Part shown: piece by piece, positions 45,549-54,548 of the stretch
Position numbering within the stretch: position 1 is the first letter of the stretch
Layout: each line of letters opens with the position of its first letter
Assembly (NCBI RefSeq): GCF_006120725.1
Contig: NZ_SWMU01000006.1
Coordinates: forward strand, 1 to 64,000
Origin: Mesohalobacter halotolerans
GTDB taxonomy: Bacteria; Bacteroidota; Bacteroidia; Flavobacteriales; Flavobacteriaceae
DNA length: 64,000 bases
Direction of reading: 5' to 3'
Notes under the pieces: generated by a model
Told to the model about the DNA's origin: nothing
The model's input: only the letters and a program-made list of their open reading frames with translations
Database searches by the model: none
Position numbers and translations under genes: made by a program

Positions 45549-45746
45549 TATGTATGGTTTTAGTAATTATAATAACAAATGCCGGATAGATAATTCTGTA
45601 TTTAGCATAATTTTAAATGCTTACATAAAAAACACATTTGATTTAATGCCCGTCAGGTTAATGAAAAATTAGGACTGATTAAACTCAGTTTTGGCGTTAA
45701 CAATAAATTAAAGTCAATAAGTATAAAGTCCACCTCAAATAGATTT

Positions 45747-45778
45747 TTTAGATTTGCATTGTTTCAACTTAATCTAAA
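45747..45778. promoter_or_regulatory. Inverted repeat over the feoA promoter
   Basis: TTTAGATT (45747-45754) and AATCTAAA (45771-45778) are perfect eight-base inverted repeats, 16 bases apart and ending five bases before the feoA start. The left arm overlaps TAGATTTG (45749-45756), a -7 consensus match. This layout suits repression by a metal-responsive regulator. Confidence 0.5.
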
Positions 45779-45783
45779 TAAAG

Positions 45784-46014
45784 ATGATGAGCATTGCCGA
45801 TTTAAAAAGCGGTCAAAAAGCCACAATTACTGATATATCTTCAGAATCTATCCCTTTAAAACTACTTGAAATGGGCTGTTTGCCTGGTAATGCAGTTGAA
45901 GTGATTAAAATTGCTAAAATCAAAGATCCTTTATATCTCAACATCAATGATACATTTTTAGCCATTAGGTTAGAAACCGCAAAAGATATTTTGGTAAAAC
46001 TCATAGACCAATAA
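45784..46014 (+). CDS. feoA: Ferrous iron transport protein A
   Basis: A 76-residue SH3-like cytoplasmic protein that assists FeoB. Pattern SIADLKSGQKATITDI, then LLEMGCLPGNAVEVI, and a C-terminal strand pair ending VKLIDQ, all typical. It lies one base before feoB (46016), so coupling is tight. The start may be the first or second Met (45784 or 45787). The inverted repeat upstream suggests iron control. Confidence 0.93.
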   Translation: MMSIADLKSGQKATITDISSESIPLKLLEMGCLPGNAVEVIKIAKIKDPLYLNINDTFLAIRLETAKDILVKLIDQ

Positions 46015-46015
46015 G

Positions 46016-48124
46016 ATGAGGCAAATCAATGTAGCATTAGTTGGCAACCCCAACACTGGTAAAACTTCTGTTTTTAATAGCTTGACTGGTTTAAACCAAA
46101 AAGTTGGGAATTACCCGGGAATTACTGTAGAAAAAAAAGAAGGTGTTACCAAGTTGAGTCGAGTCCTAAAAGCTCACATTATAGACTTGCCGGGCACATA
46201 CAGTTTAAATGCTTCGTCTTTAGATGAAAATATCGTTATCGAACTTTTGCTCAACAAAAATGACAAAGACTATCCCAATGTTGTGGTCGTCGTTAGTGAT
46301 ATTGAAAATTTAAAGCGGAATTTATTATTATTTACTCAAATTAAGGATCTAGGTTTACCTACAATTTTGGCTATCAATATGGCTGATCGCATGGATCGAA
46401 AAGGAATTAGCCTAGATATCCCCAAGCTTGAAGAACAACTCAAAACCAAAATCGCCCTTATTAGCTCTAGAAAAAATACGGGTTTTGACAAGCTTAAAAA
46501 CCTTATTGCAAACTATAAACAGCTTTCAACAGAGGCCTGTTGCAATGCCTCTAGAGTCGATCCTGAATATTTTGGTAATCTGAAGAAAACCTTTCCCGAC
46601 CAGAACACTTACAAACTTTGGTTAGTCATTACGCAAGATGCCAACTTTGGTAATTTAGACCGAAATCAAATTAAAAGTAAAACCAAAAGTTTTGAACCCA
46701 AAAGCCAGTCTGAACTTAAGCGTTTGCAGCAAAAGGAAATCATTGCCCGATATACCTTTATCAATGATACTTTGAAACAAACTTTAACCAAAGATATCAA
46801 TGCTGCTAAGGGTTTAAGGGCAAGCTTAGACCGTTTATTGATGCATCGGATCTGGGGTTATTTGATATTTGCTGTAATTTTACTTTTAATTTTTCAAGTC
46901 ATTTACGATTGGGCAGCTTATCCTATGGATCTTATCGACGAAAGTTTTGCCAGTTTTAGTGAATGGACAAAAAACACCTTACCTGCAGGACAATTTACAA
47001 ACCTCATTGCAGAAGGGATTATTCCAGGGATTGGCGGTATTGTGATTTTTATTCCTCAAATCGCCTTTTTGTTTCTTTTCATTAGCATACTTGAGGAAAG
47101 TGGCTACATGAGTCGAGTGGTATTCCTTACCGATAAGATTATGAAAAAATTTGGGCTTAGCGGTAAAAGTATTGTGCCTTTAGTTTCAGGAACGGCCTGT
47201 GCTATCCCGGCTGTGATGGCCTCGAGAAATATCGAAAATTGGAAAGAACGGCTCATTACCATTTTAGTCATTCCTTTCACGACCTGCTCTGCAAGGTTAC
47301 CAGTCTACTTAATAATCATTGCCTTAGTAATTCCGGACAAGAGTTTTTTAGGTGTTTTCAACTATCAAGGCTTAGTGTTATTGCTATTGTATTTTATTGG
47401 GTTCGGTATGGCAGTATTTTCGGCTTGGTTATTACATAAAGTCATGAAAACCTCCCAAAAAACTTATTTTGTAGTAGAGATGCCCAACTATAAAGTGCCT
47501 TTACCCAAAAATGTTTTGATTACAGTAGTCGATAAAACCAAGTCATTTGTTTTTGGTGCTGGTAAAATTATTTTAGCCATTTCTATCATTTTATGGGTTT
47601 TAGCCAGTTATGGCCCTAACGACAAATTTAAAAATGCTGAAGACATTGTCAATACTGAAGTTAAGACTGAAAATTTAGATTTAACACAAGAAGAGTTAGA
47701 TACCAAAATTTCATCTTACAAACTAAGACATTCTTATATTGGTTATATGGGAAAAGGCATTGAACCTGTAGTTCAACCTTTGGGGTATGACTGGAAAATT
47801 GGCATTGCCGTTATAAGCTCTTTTGCAGCAAGAGAAGTTTTTGTTGGTACACTGGCCACCATTTACAGCGTAGGCAGCGAAAATGAAGAAACGATAAAAA
47901 AACGTATGTCCAAAGAAGTGAATCCGGTGTTTGGTGGTAAGTTATTTAACTTGGCCAGTGGTATCAGTCTATTGTTGTTTTATGCATTTGCCATGCAGTG
48001 TATGAGCACACTTGCTGTAGTCAAACGTGAAACCAATACTTGGAAATGGCCAATCTTTCAACTTGTTTTTATGACAGGATTTGCTTATATTGTATCCTTA
48101 ATTGCTTATCAACTTTTAAAATAA
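46016..48124 (+). CDS. feoB: Ferrous iron transporter FeoB
   Basis: Moves Fe2+ across the inner membrane. The 702-residue protein has a GTPase domain with GNPNTGKTS (G1), LPGTYSLN (G3), NMAD (G4), then a helical linker (about 170-270) and a membrane core of about eight to ten helices including the SGTACAIPAVMASRN and FTTCSARLPVY gates. It lies between feoA and a small cysteine-rich peptide, forming a standard Feo operon. Expect induction under iron limitation. Confidence 0.97.
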   Translation: MRQINVALVGNPNTGKTSVFNSLTGLNQKVGNYPGITVEKKEGVTKLSRVLKAHIIDLPGTYSLNASSLDENIVIELLLNKNDKDYPNVVVVVSDIENLKRNLLLFTQIKDLGLPTILAINMADRMDRKGISLDIPKLEEQLKTKIALISSRKNTGFDKLKNLIANYKQLSTEACCNASRVDPEYFGNLKKTFPDQNTYKLWLVITQDANFGNLDRNQIKSKTKSFEPKSQSELKRLQQKEIIARYTFINDTLKQTLTKDINAAKGLRASLDRLLMHRIWGYLIFAVILLLIFQVIYDWAAYPMDLIDESFASFSEWTKNTLPAGQFTNLIAEGIIPGIGGIVIFIPQIAFLFLFISILEESGYMSRVVFLTDKIMKKFGLSGKSIVPLVSGTACAIPAVMASRNIENWKERLITILVIPFTTCSARLPVYLIIIALVIPDKSFLGVFNYQGLVLLLLYFIGFGMAVFSAWLLHKVMKTSQKTYFVVEMPNYKVPLPKNVLITVVDKTKSFVFGAGKIILAISIILWVLASYGPNDKFKNAEDIVNTEVKTENLDLTQEELDTKISSYKLRHSYIGYMGKGIEPVVQPLGYDWKIGIAVISSFAAREVFVGTLATIYSVGSENEETIKKRMSKEVNPVFGGKLFNLASGISLLLFYAFAMQCMSTLAVVKRETNTWKWPIFQLVFMTGFAYIVSLIAYQLLK

Positions 48125-48250
48125 ATGATGTCAATACAAGAAATACTCGTTTGGCTCACTTTTATAGCAGCGATTGGGTTTTTAGTTAAAAAATTCTTCT
48201 TTAAGAAAAAAACTAAAAAAGCCTGTGGACAAGATGATTGTGGCTGTTAA
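48125..48250 (+). CDS. FeoB-associated cysteine-rich membrane protein
   Basis: ATG at 48125 reads through 41 codons to TAA at 48248-48250. The product has one membrane helix (about 7-22), a Lys-rich stretch (KKFFFKKKTKK) and a cysteine-rich C-terminus, ACGQDDCGC, which matches the FeoB-associated Cys-rich family. It starts one base after feoB. The cysteines may bind iron at the membrane surface; function is not established. Its stop is three bases from the stop of the convergent hydratase gene. Confidence 0.8.
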   Translation: MMSIQEILVWLTFIAAIGFLVKKFFFKKKTKKACGQDDCGC

Positions 48251-48253
48251 ACC

Positions 48254-49033
48254 TTAGACGACTTTAAATTTAACCTTATCAAAATTATCAATCTGAGCAG
48301 AGAGGTTATCACCCTTCTTTATCTCAATCATTGGTCCTAATGCCCCAGATAAAATAATTTCTCCAACTTTTAATGGTTGATTGTTTTTCTGCATAGTTTT
48401 TGCTAACCATTGCACAGCATTAAGAGGATTACCCATACAAGCCTGTCCGTTTCCTTCAGAAACAAGGCTATCATTTTTAAACATCTGCATTTTACAATTT
48501 ACTAGATCAATTTTAGATAAATCAATTTTTTTTGAACCTAAAACAAAATGACTTGCCGATGCATTGTCGGCTATGGTATCTGTGATTTTGATATCCCAAT
48601 TTTTAATGCGGCTACCTACAACTTCTATCGCAACTACGGCATAATCTATGGCATTTTTTACATCATTTAAAGTGATCATATCAGCATCTAGATTCTCTTT
48701 TAAAACAAAGGCCCATTCAGCTTCTGCTTTGGGTTGCATGAGTTGACTGAAACTAATTTTACTGTGATTTTTTATTTGCATATCATCGGTCAATATACCA
48801 AAGTCTGGTTCATCAACACCGAGTTGTTTTTGAACAGCAAAAGAGGTTAAGCCTATTTTTTTACCTACCAATTGAGCGCCTTTGGCTATTTTTTTTTGCG
48901 TTACAAGTTGCTGTATTTCATAGGCGGCTTCTATATTTCTTCCACCTTTAAAGAAAGTCCTTATAGGAGCAATAGGTTGCTTTTCTGTTTCAGCTTTATA
49001 AATTTCTTCTGCTATTTGTTCTATGCTGTTCAT
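48254..49033 (-). CDS. 2-keto-4-pentenoate hydratase / FAH-fold protein (MhpD-like)
   Basis: A 259-residue protein of the fumarylacetoacetate-hydrolase fold, close to 2-keto-4-pentenoate hydratase and 4-oxalocrotonate decarboxylase. The metal-binding PKAEAEWAFVL (Glu-x-Glu) and the later Glu/Asp region (AIEVVGSRI) are visible. These enzymes work in meta-cleavage of aromatics, but no such genes are nearby, so the physiological substrate is unknown. It converges on the Feo operon with a 3-base gap. Confidence 0.85.
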   Translation of the reverse strand: MNSIEQIAEEIYKAETEKQPIAPIRTFFKGGRNIEAAYEIQQLVTQKKIAKGAQLVGKKIGLTSFAVQKQLGVDEPDFGILTDDMQIKNHSKISFSQLMQPKAEAEWAFVLKENLDADMITLNDVKNAIDYAVVAIEVVGSRIKNWDIKITDTIADNASASHFVLGSKKIDLSKIDLVNCKMQMFKNDSLVSEGNGQACMGNPLNAVQWLAKTMQKNNQPLKVGEIILSGALGPMIEIKKGDNLSAQIDNFDKVKFKVV

Positions 49034-49128
49034 TTTGAGTTAGGTTGTTATGAAAAGTACGTGATGTTTAAATATGCTAGTATTTCAATTGAACCATTGA
49101 GGTATTAAAATAGTTTAGGGCTGAACAC

Positions 49129-49158
49129 ATAATTCTTAATGGCCTTAATCTCTTAAAG
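49129..49158 (+). repeat. Intergenic repeat copy 2
   Basis: ATAATTCTTAATGGCCTTA followed by ATCTCTTAAAG. Aligned with 42545-42578, it shares ATAAT, TTAA, TGGCCTTA and TCTTA in the same order; the tandem CTTAGCGT has decayed here. It lies in the 188-base gap between the hydratase gene and the small membrane protein gene; nothing else was seen in that gap. Confidence 0.4.
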
Positions 49159-49221
49159 TTTAAAACAGTAATCTTCATTTATAAAATTCAATGCATAAAA
49201 ACATCTAAGTCAATTGAAGAA

Positions 49222-49461
49222 TTACAAATCTTTCTCCCGCATTTCGTCTAACTTTTTTTTATCAAGGACATAATCTTTGATGTTTTTCCCTTTCCAGCGG
49301 TGATACAAAAACAAAGGCATAAAAATAAAAGTGCTAAATAAGACCGATAGGCCAATAATCTTATCGCCTAATTCAGGATTGGTTTGTATGATTTTAATAT
49401 AAAATCCCGTGCCAAAACCACCAAGCATTATGATGAAACAAACCCACAAAACAATTCTCAT
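49222..49461 (-). CDS. Small two-helix membrane protein
   Basis: A 79-residue protein (ATG at 49461, MRIVLWVCFI). Two hydrophobic helices (about 3-22 and 32-53) are followed by a basic/acidic tail (WKGKNIKDYVLDKKKLDEM). No recognised family. It starts 10 bases after the ClC channel gene stop and is probably in the same transcript; it may be a small regulatory partner, or unrelated. Confidence 0.65.
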   Translation of the reverse strand: MRIVLWVCFIIMLGGFGTGFYIKIIQTNPELGDKIIGLSVLFSTFIFMPLFLYHRWKGKNIKDYVLDKKKLDEMREKDL

Positions 49462-49471
49462 AATCAAATTT

Positions 49472-51265
49472 TTACTGAATACTCAAATCTACTAATTTAT
49501 CACGATACGCCGTGAGCATTTTAGATTTTGATATAAATCCTACGTACTTTCCTTCTCTTACAACAGGCAAATTCCACGCATCGGTTTCTTTAAACTTTCG
49601 CATCACATCTTTAGCATTACAGTCGGTAAGTTCAATCACATCGGGTGCAGTTTGCATCAAATCACTCACGAAAACGTCTTGGTATAAATCTTGTTTAAAC
49701 ATCAGTGTTCTGATATCATCCAATAATAAAATACCTTTAAATTTTCCCTGTTGGTCAGTCACGGGAAAAATATTTCTAGAAGATTTTACAACGCCTTCAT
49801 TTACAATATTTTCTAAAGACATATCAATTCTTAAAATCACAAAATTACGTTCAATCAATTGGTTAATTTCCAATAAACTCAAAACGGTCTCATCCTTATC
49901 ATGGGTGACAAGTTGCCCGCGTTGAGCCAATTCAAGATTATAAATAGAATGTTTCTGAAATCGATGACTTATACCATAAGAAATGGCTACACAAATCATC
50001 AACGGAATGAATAAATTATAACCCGAGGTAATTTCTGCAATCAAGAATATGGCCGTCAGTGGAGCATGCATGACTCCAGACATCAACCCAGCCATACCTA
50101 CTAGGGCAAAATTATTATCAGAGATGCTATTTGATAACAAATCAAATTGTTTTATGATAAGTGCATAACATGTCCCAATTATACTACCTATAAACAAAAC
50201 TGGCGCAAAAATTCCACCAACTCCACCAGAAGCAATGGTTACTGAAGTAGCTAAAATTTTAAAAACCATCACTAGAAATAAAAATCCTATAAAAAACCAT
50301 AAATTATTCCAACCAAAATTGAGTTTTGAATTGACCCAAAATGACATATCACCAGACAACAGTTGATTAACGAAAGGATAGCCTTCACCATAAAGTTGTG
50401 GAAAAACAAAAATTAATAACCCAAGAAACATACCTCCAATGACAGCTCTCTTAAATTTAGAAGAAAATTTTTCAAAAACACTGAAAGTCATCGTATAGAT
50501 TTTTATAAAAAGCAACGAAAACCCAGCACAAATTATAGCTAAAATGACATAATATAAAAAATCTTGAATTTGAAAAGCTGAAGTGGTTTGAGGCTGCAAA
50601 ATAATATTTGAACCAAAGAAAAAATAAGAGGTCAAAATTGCTGAAACAGAAGCCACTAATAACGGAATCATTGACACCAATGTCAAGTCGAGTGCAAATA
50701 TTTCTATCGCAAAAATAATCGCTGCAATAGGCGCTTTAAATAATGATGACATCGCGCCAGCGGCTGCACAACCAATCAATAAGGTTCTTGTCGCTTGATT
50801 TACCTTAAAATACCGTGATAAAATAGAGCCCAAGCCTGCACTGGTCGCAACTGTTGGAGACTCTAAACCTACCGAACCCCCTAAACCAACGGTTAAAGGT
50901 GCTGTGATGAGCGAAGCATAGCTTTGTATGGTTTTTACAAATCCTTTTCTTTGAGAAATGGCAAAAAGTGTGGAGGAAATCCCTTGACCAATCCGGGCTT
51001 TTAAAATGTGATTTAAAATCAGGTAGGTCAATAAAAGGCCAATAAAAGGAAAAATAAAGTAATATACCTGTTCAAAAGTGAAAAGCAATCCTTTTTCAAC
51101 CCAGTCTTGAAGTAAATAGGCTAAATTTTTAAGCGTCACAGCTACTAAACCTGCTGTAAAACCAATCAAGGCGCTGAGAATAATGACAAATTGATGATGG
51201 GAAAGGTATTCCTCTTTCCATCTTATGATTTTGAATAGAATTTTATGCTGACTAAAGTTGTTCAT
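49472..51265 (-). CDS. ClC-type chloride channel/transporter with CBS pair
   Basis: A 597-residue membrane protein of the ClC family. Residues about 20-430 hold the broken-helix ClC fold: GLGGSVGLESPTV carries the glutamate at the position of the gating glutamate in GxEGP, and a later glutamate in FAIEIFALD is near the proton-path site. A tandem CBS domain (about 445-597) should sense nucleotides or fold as regulatory cytoplasmic part. Whether it works as a channel or a Cl-/H+ exchanger is not decided. It is first of a leftward pair. Confidence 0.92.
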   Translation of the reverse strand: MNNFSQHKILFKIIRWKEEYLSHHQFVIILSALIGFTAGLVAVTLKNLAYLLQDWVEKGLLFTFEQVYYFIFPFIGLLLTYLILNHILKARIGQGISSTLFAISQRKGFVKTIQSYASLITAPLTVGLGGSVGLESPTVATSAGLGSILSRYFKVNQATRTLLIGCAAAGAMSSLFKAPIAAIIFAIEIFALDLTLVSMIPLLVASVSAILTSYFFFGSNIILQPQTTSAFQIQDFLYYVILAIICAGFSLLFIKIYTMTFSVFEKFSSKFKRAVIGGMFLGLLIFVFPQLYGEGYPFVNQLLSGDMSFWVNSKLNFGWNNLWFFIGFLFLVMVFKILATSVTIASGGVGGIFAPVLFIGSIIGTCYALIIKQFDLLSNSISDNNFALVGMAGLMSGVMHAPLTAIFLIAEITSGYNLFIPLMICVAISYGISHRFQKHSIYNLELAQRGQLVTHDKDETVLSLLEINQLIERNFVILRIDMSLENIVNEGVVKSSRNIFPVTDQQGKFKGILLLDDIRTLMFKQDLYQDVFVSDLMQTAPDVIELTDCNAKDVMRKFKETDAWNLPVVREGKYVGFISKSKMLTAYRDKLVDLSIQ

Positions 51266-51293
51266 GATATAATATAGAATTGTTCAGCATAAA

Positions 51294-51327
51294 CAAAATT
51301 AAATCTTTTGAGTGATTGATTATCAAA
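51294..51327 (-). promoter_or_regulatory. Possible promoter of the ClC gene
   Basis: Minus strand: TTTG (51324-51327), 22 bases, TAATTTTG (51294-51301), 29 bases before the ClC start. The spacer is two or three bases longer than ideal. Confidence 0.4.
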
Positions 51328-51436
51328 TGATTTAATAAATGTAATGATTTCTAATTTAAGAGACTTGAGATAGGCATTAACTTATATTAGCTCATCTTTT
51401 ATAAGCTTAAAAAATCATCTCAGCTTAGGTTTTGAA

Positions 51437-53194
51437 TTATTTTTTACCCATCTTCAATTCCAAGCCTAATTCTTTCAATTGATCATCATCTAAAGTTGCC
51501 GGTGCATCAATCATCACATCGCGACCCATATTATTTTTAGGAAAAGCGATGAAATCTCTGATACTTTCCTGTCCGCCAAGAATGGCAACAAGTCTGTCTA
51601 AACCAAAAGCAATACCACCGTGTGGCGGCGCACCGTATTCAAAAGCATCCATCAAGAAGCCGAATTGTTTACGGGCTTCATCTTCGCTAAAGCCAAGTAG
51701 TTCCAACATTCTGCTCTGCATGTTTTTATCGTGAATTCTAATGGAGCCACCACCTATTTCATTACCATTTAAGACCAAATCATAAGCGTTGGCTCTGACG
51801 TCACCTGGTGAGCTTTCCAAAAGGTCAATATCTTCTGCTTTTGGCGAAGTAAACGGGTGATGCATAGCATGATAGCGTTGAGTGTCTTCATCCCATTCCA
51901 GTAAAGGAAAATCTACCACCCAAAGTGGTGCAAATTCATCTGGTTTTCGTAGACCTAATCTGTTGCCCATTTCCATACGTAAAGCACTGAGTTGTGCGCG
52001 AGTTTCATTAGCTTTTCCGGAAAGCACAGCAATGAGGTCGCCGGGTTGAGCGTTGGTTTTTTCAGCCCAGGCTTTGAAATCTTTTTCGTCATAAAATTTA
52101 TCAACAGAAGACTTAAAACTCCCATCGTCGTTCACTTTGACGTAAACCATGCCTTTAGCGCCAATCTGTGGACGTTTAACCCATTCAATCAGTTTATCTA
52201 TTTCTTTTCTAGAATAGCTAGCACCACCGGGAATCGCAATACCAACCACCAATTCAGCCTGATTAAATATTTTGAATTCCTTGTGTTGTGCAATCTCGTT
52301 CAATTCGCCAAATTTCATCCCAAATCGGATATCCGGTTTGTCATTGCCGTAAGTTTTCATCGCTTCTTCAAAGGTCATTCTAGGGAAATTCTCAACACTT
52401 ATTCCATGTGTTTTTTTGATGAGATGCTTGGTAAGTCCCTCAAAAGTATTTAAAATATCTTCCTGAGTGACAAAAGACATTTCACAGTCTATTTGTGTAA
52501 ACTCCGGTTGCCGGTCTGCTCTTAAATCTTCGTCACGAAAACATTTTACAATTTGAAAATATTTTTCTAAGCCACCAACCATCAATAATTGTTTAAAAGT
52601 CTGAGGCGATTGTGGTAAGGCGTAAAACTGGCCTTGATTCATTCGGCTGGGCACCACAAAATCTCGGGCACCTTCAGGTGTTGACTTGATGAGGTAAGGT
52701 GTTTCTACTTCTACAAAATTCTGATCTGATAAATAATTTCTTACAGCCATAGTTACCTGACTTCTAAAGATCAGTTTATCTTTAACCGGATTGCGGCGAA
52801 TATCAAGATAGCGGTATTTCATTCGAAGGTCGTCTCCGCCATCTGTTTTATCCTCGATTGTAAACGGAGGTGTTTTAGAAGTATTCAACATCACTAAATC
52901 TTCAACTAAAACTTCAATATCACCTGTAGGCAAGTTTGGATTTTTAGATTCACGCTCAATGACTTGACCTTTTACTTGAATCACAAATTCTCTACCCAGT
53001 TTTTCAGCAGCATCAAAGACGGTTTTAGGCGTACGTTCAGAATCAAAAACAAGTTGCGTAATCCCAAAACGGTCTCTCAAATCAATCCAAATGATAAAGC
53101 CTTTGTTTCTAATCTTTTGAACCCAACCTGAAAGCCTGACATTTTGATTGAGCTGAGCAGTTTTTAGCTCACCGTTATTGTGTGTTCTATACAT
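51437..53194 (-). CDS. aspS: Aspartyl-tRNA synthetase
   Basis: Charges tRNA-Asp. The 585-residue bacterial-type enzyme has an N-terminal OB-fold (about 15-105), motif 2 ([18 protein letters not shown]), the bacterial GAD insertion domain (about 280-420) and motif 3 near [15 protein letters not shown]. Length normal. With asnS present, it may be a discriminating enzyme. A -7-like TATTTTTG on the minus strand (53218-53225) lies just upstream. Confidence 0.97.
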   Translation of the reverse strand: MYRTHNNGELKTAQLNQNVRLSGWVQKIRNKGFIIWIDLRDRFGITQLVFDSERTPKTVFDAAEKLGREFVIQVKGQVIERESKNPNLPTGDIEVLVEDLVMLNTSKTPPFTIEDKTDGGDDLRMKYRYLDIRRNPVKDKLIFRSQVTMAVRNYLSDQNFVEVETPYLIKSTPEGARDFVVPSRMNQGQFYALPQSPQTFKQLLMVGGLEKYFQIVKCFRDEDLRADRQPEFTQIDCEMSFVTQEDILNTFEGLTKHLIKKTHGISVENFPRMTFEEAMKTYGNDKPDIRFGMKFGELNEIAQHKEFKIFNQAELVVGIAIPGGASYSRKEIDKLIEWVKRPQIGAKGMVYVKVNDDGSFKSSVDKFYDEKDFKAWAEKTNAQPGDLIAVLSGKANETRAQLSALRMEMGNRLGLRKPDEFAPLWVVDFPLLEWDEDTQRYHAMHHPFTSPKAEDIDLLESSPGDVRANAYDLVLNGNEIGGGSIRIHDKNMQSRMLELLGFSEDEARKQFGFLMDAFEYGAPPHGGIAFGLDRLVAILGGQESIRDFIAFPKNNMGRDVMIDAPATLDDDQLKELGLELKMGKK

Positions 53195-53382
53195 TTAGAC
53201 TGATTTTAAAACTTTTGCAAAAATAAGGAAGATGATATAATTAGATGCTATTATTACCAAATTATACCTTAATCAATTAAAAGTGTAATGTATTATCTGA
53301 AATTACAAAAAAAGGGGTCAAAAATTAGAATTTAAAAATTATCCTGTATTGTTATCAAAATATTATAGGGTTTATAATAAAA

Positions 53383-53458
53383 TAAGTGAGATTTAAATAT
53401 ATTTACCCCACATTTAAAATTATATTTAACAACTACTCACTTAAACTACCAACTTAAA
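53383..53458 (+). promoter_or_regulatory. Repeat-rich control region of ald
   Basis: Several short repeats overlap here. TAAGTGAG (53383-53390) and CTCACTTA (53436-53443) are perfect inverted repeats 45 bases apart. Between them are two tandem copies of an AT element, ATTTAAATATATTTA (53391-53405) and ATTTAAAATTATATTTA (53412-53428), each holding TATATTTA (23 bases apart), a near match to the -7 consensus. Then CTACTCACTTAAA and CTACCAACTTAAA (53433-53458) run head to tail to the start codon. Regulator unknown. The rest of the 274-base aspS-ald gap shows nothing further. Confidence 0.4.
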
Positions 53459-53468
53459 ACTACCCATT

Positions 53469-54548
53469 ATGATAATAGGTGTCCCTACAGAAATTAAGAA
53501 CAACGAAAGCCGTGTCTCCATTACTCCAGCAGGTGCTTTTGAACTTGCAAAATCAGACCATAAAGTATACGTTCAGTCAAATGCTGGCTTAGCCAGTGGT
53601 TTTACTAACAACGATTATAAAAATGCAGGTGCACAAATTTTGGAGTCTATCGAAGCTATTTATGACATTGCAGAAATGATTGTCAAGGTCAAAGAACCTA
53701 TCGAAAAAGAATATGAATTAGTAAAACCCAATCAGATTGTATTTACTTATTTTCATTTTGCCTCCAGCCAAGCACTTACAGAAGCGATGCTAAAGTCTAA
53801 AGCTGTCTGTATCGCCTACGAAACTGTTCAAGAGGATGATGGCAGCTTGCCTTTACTTACACCAATGTCTGAAATTGCTGGACGAATGGCGACTCAACAG
53901 GGTGCAAAATTTCTGGAAAAACCAATCAAAGGCAAAGGTATTTTATTAGGTGGCGTGCCAGGAGTACAACCTGGGAAAGTTTTGGTTATTGGCGCTGGTG
54001 TTGTTGGTGTTCAAGCGGCAAAAATGGCTGCAGGTCTCGGTGCAAGTGTTGTAGTTTTAGATATAAATATGAAGAGATTGCGATATGTTAATGATGTGAT
54101 GCCTCCACACGTCATCACTGAATTTTCTAATGAATATAAAATTAGAAAGCATATTATAAATGCAGACTTGATTATAGGTGCAGTACTTGTTGCTGGTGCC
54201 AAAGCTCCTAAGCTTATCAAAAGAGATATGCTAAAAGAGATGCAACACGGTACTGTGATGGTTGATGTGGCTGTGGACCAAGGTGGTTGTTTTGAAACGA
54301 CAAAGCCAACTACACATGAAAATCCCACTTATATTGTAGATGATGTGTTACACTATTGTGTCACTAATATGCCGGGAGCAGTACCTTATACCTCGACTCT
54401 AGCCTTAACCAATGTGACTTTCCCATTTGTTAAAACTATCGCAGATTTAGGTTGGAAAAAAGCTGTTGATAATAATCCTATGCTTAGAAAAGGACTTAAT
54501 ATTTTAGATGGTAAAATTGTACTGGACGAACTTAAGGGAATTTTTTAA
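53469..54548 (+). CDS. ald: Alanine dehydrogenase
   Basis: Interconverts alanine and pyruvate plus ammonia with NAD. The 359-residue protein has Arg15, Lys75 and His96 at the canonical positions, the Rossmann motif [18 protein letters not shown] (about residue 175) and [12 protein letters not shown] (about 268-279). It is close to normal length (about 370). It stands alone on the plus strand between two leftward operons and overlaps the end of clpX by four bases. Repeats upstream suggest regulation; alanine-linked regulators such as Lrp are known for ald in other phyla. Confidence 0.93.
   Translation: MIIGVPTEIKNNESRVSITPAGAFELAKSDHKVYVQSNAGLASGFTNNDYKNAGAQILESIEAIYDIAEMIVKVKEPIEKEYELVKPNQIVFTYFHFASSQALTEAMLKSKAVCIAYETVQEDDGSLPLLTPMSEIAGRMATQQGAKFLEKPIKGKGILLGGVPGVQPGKVLVIGAGVVGVQAAKMAAGLGASVVVLDINMKRLRYVNDVMPPHVITEFSNEYKIRKHIINADLIIGAVLVAGAKAPKLIKRDMLKEMQHGTVMVDVAVDQGGCFETTKPTTHENPTYIVDDVLHYCVTNMPGAVPYTSTLALTNVTFPFVKTIADLGWKKAVDNNPMLRKGLNILDGKIVLDELKGIF

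Noticed and set aside
51992-52453. Plus-strand 153-residue frame inside aspS
   Set aside because: Long, but fully antisense to aspS, whose class II motifs are intact; no start context or homology seen.
54011-54328. Minus-strand 105-residue frame inside ald
   Set aside because: Antisense to the alanine dehydrogenase NAD domain; shadow frame.
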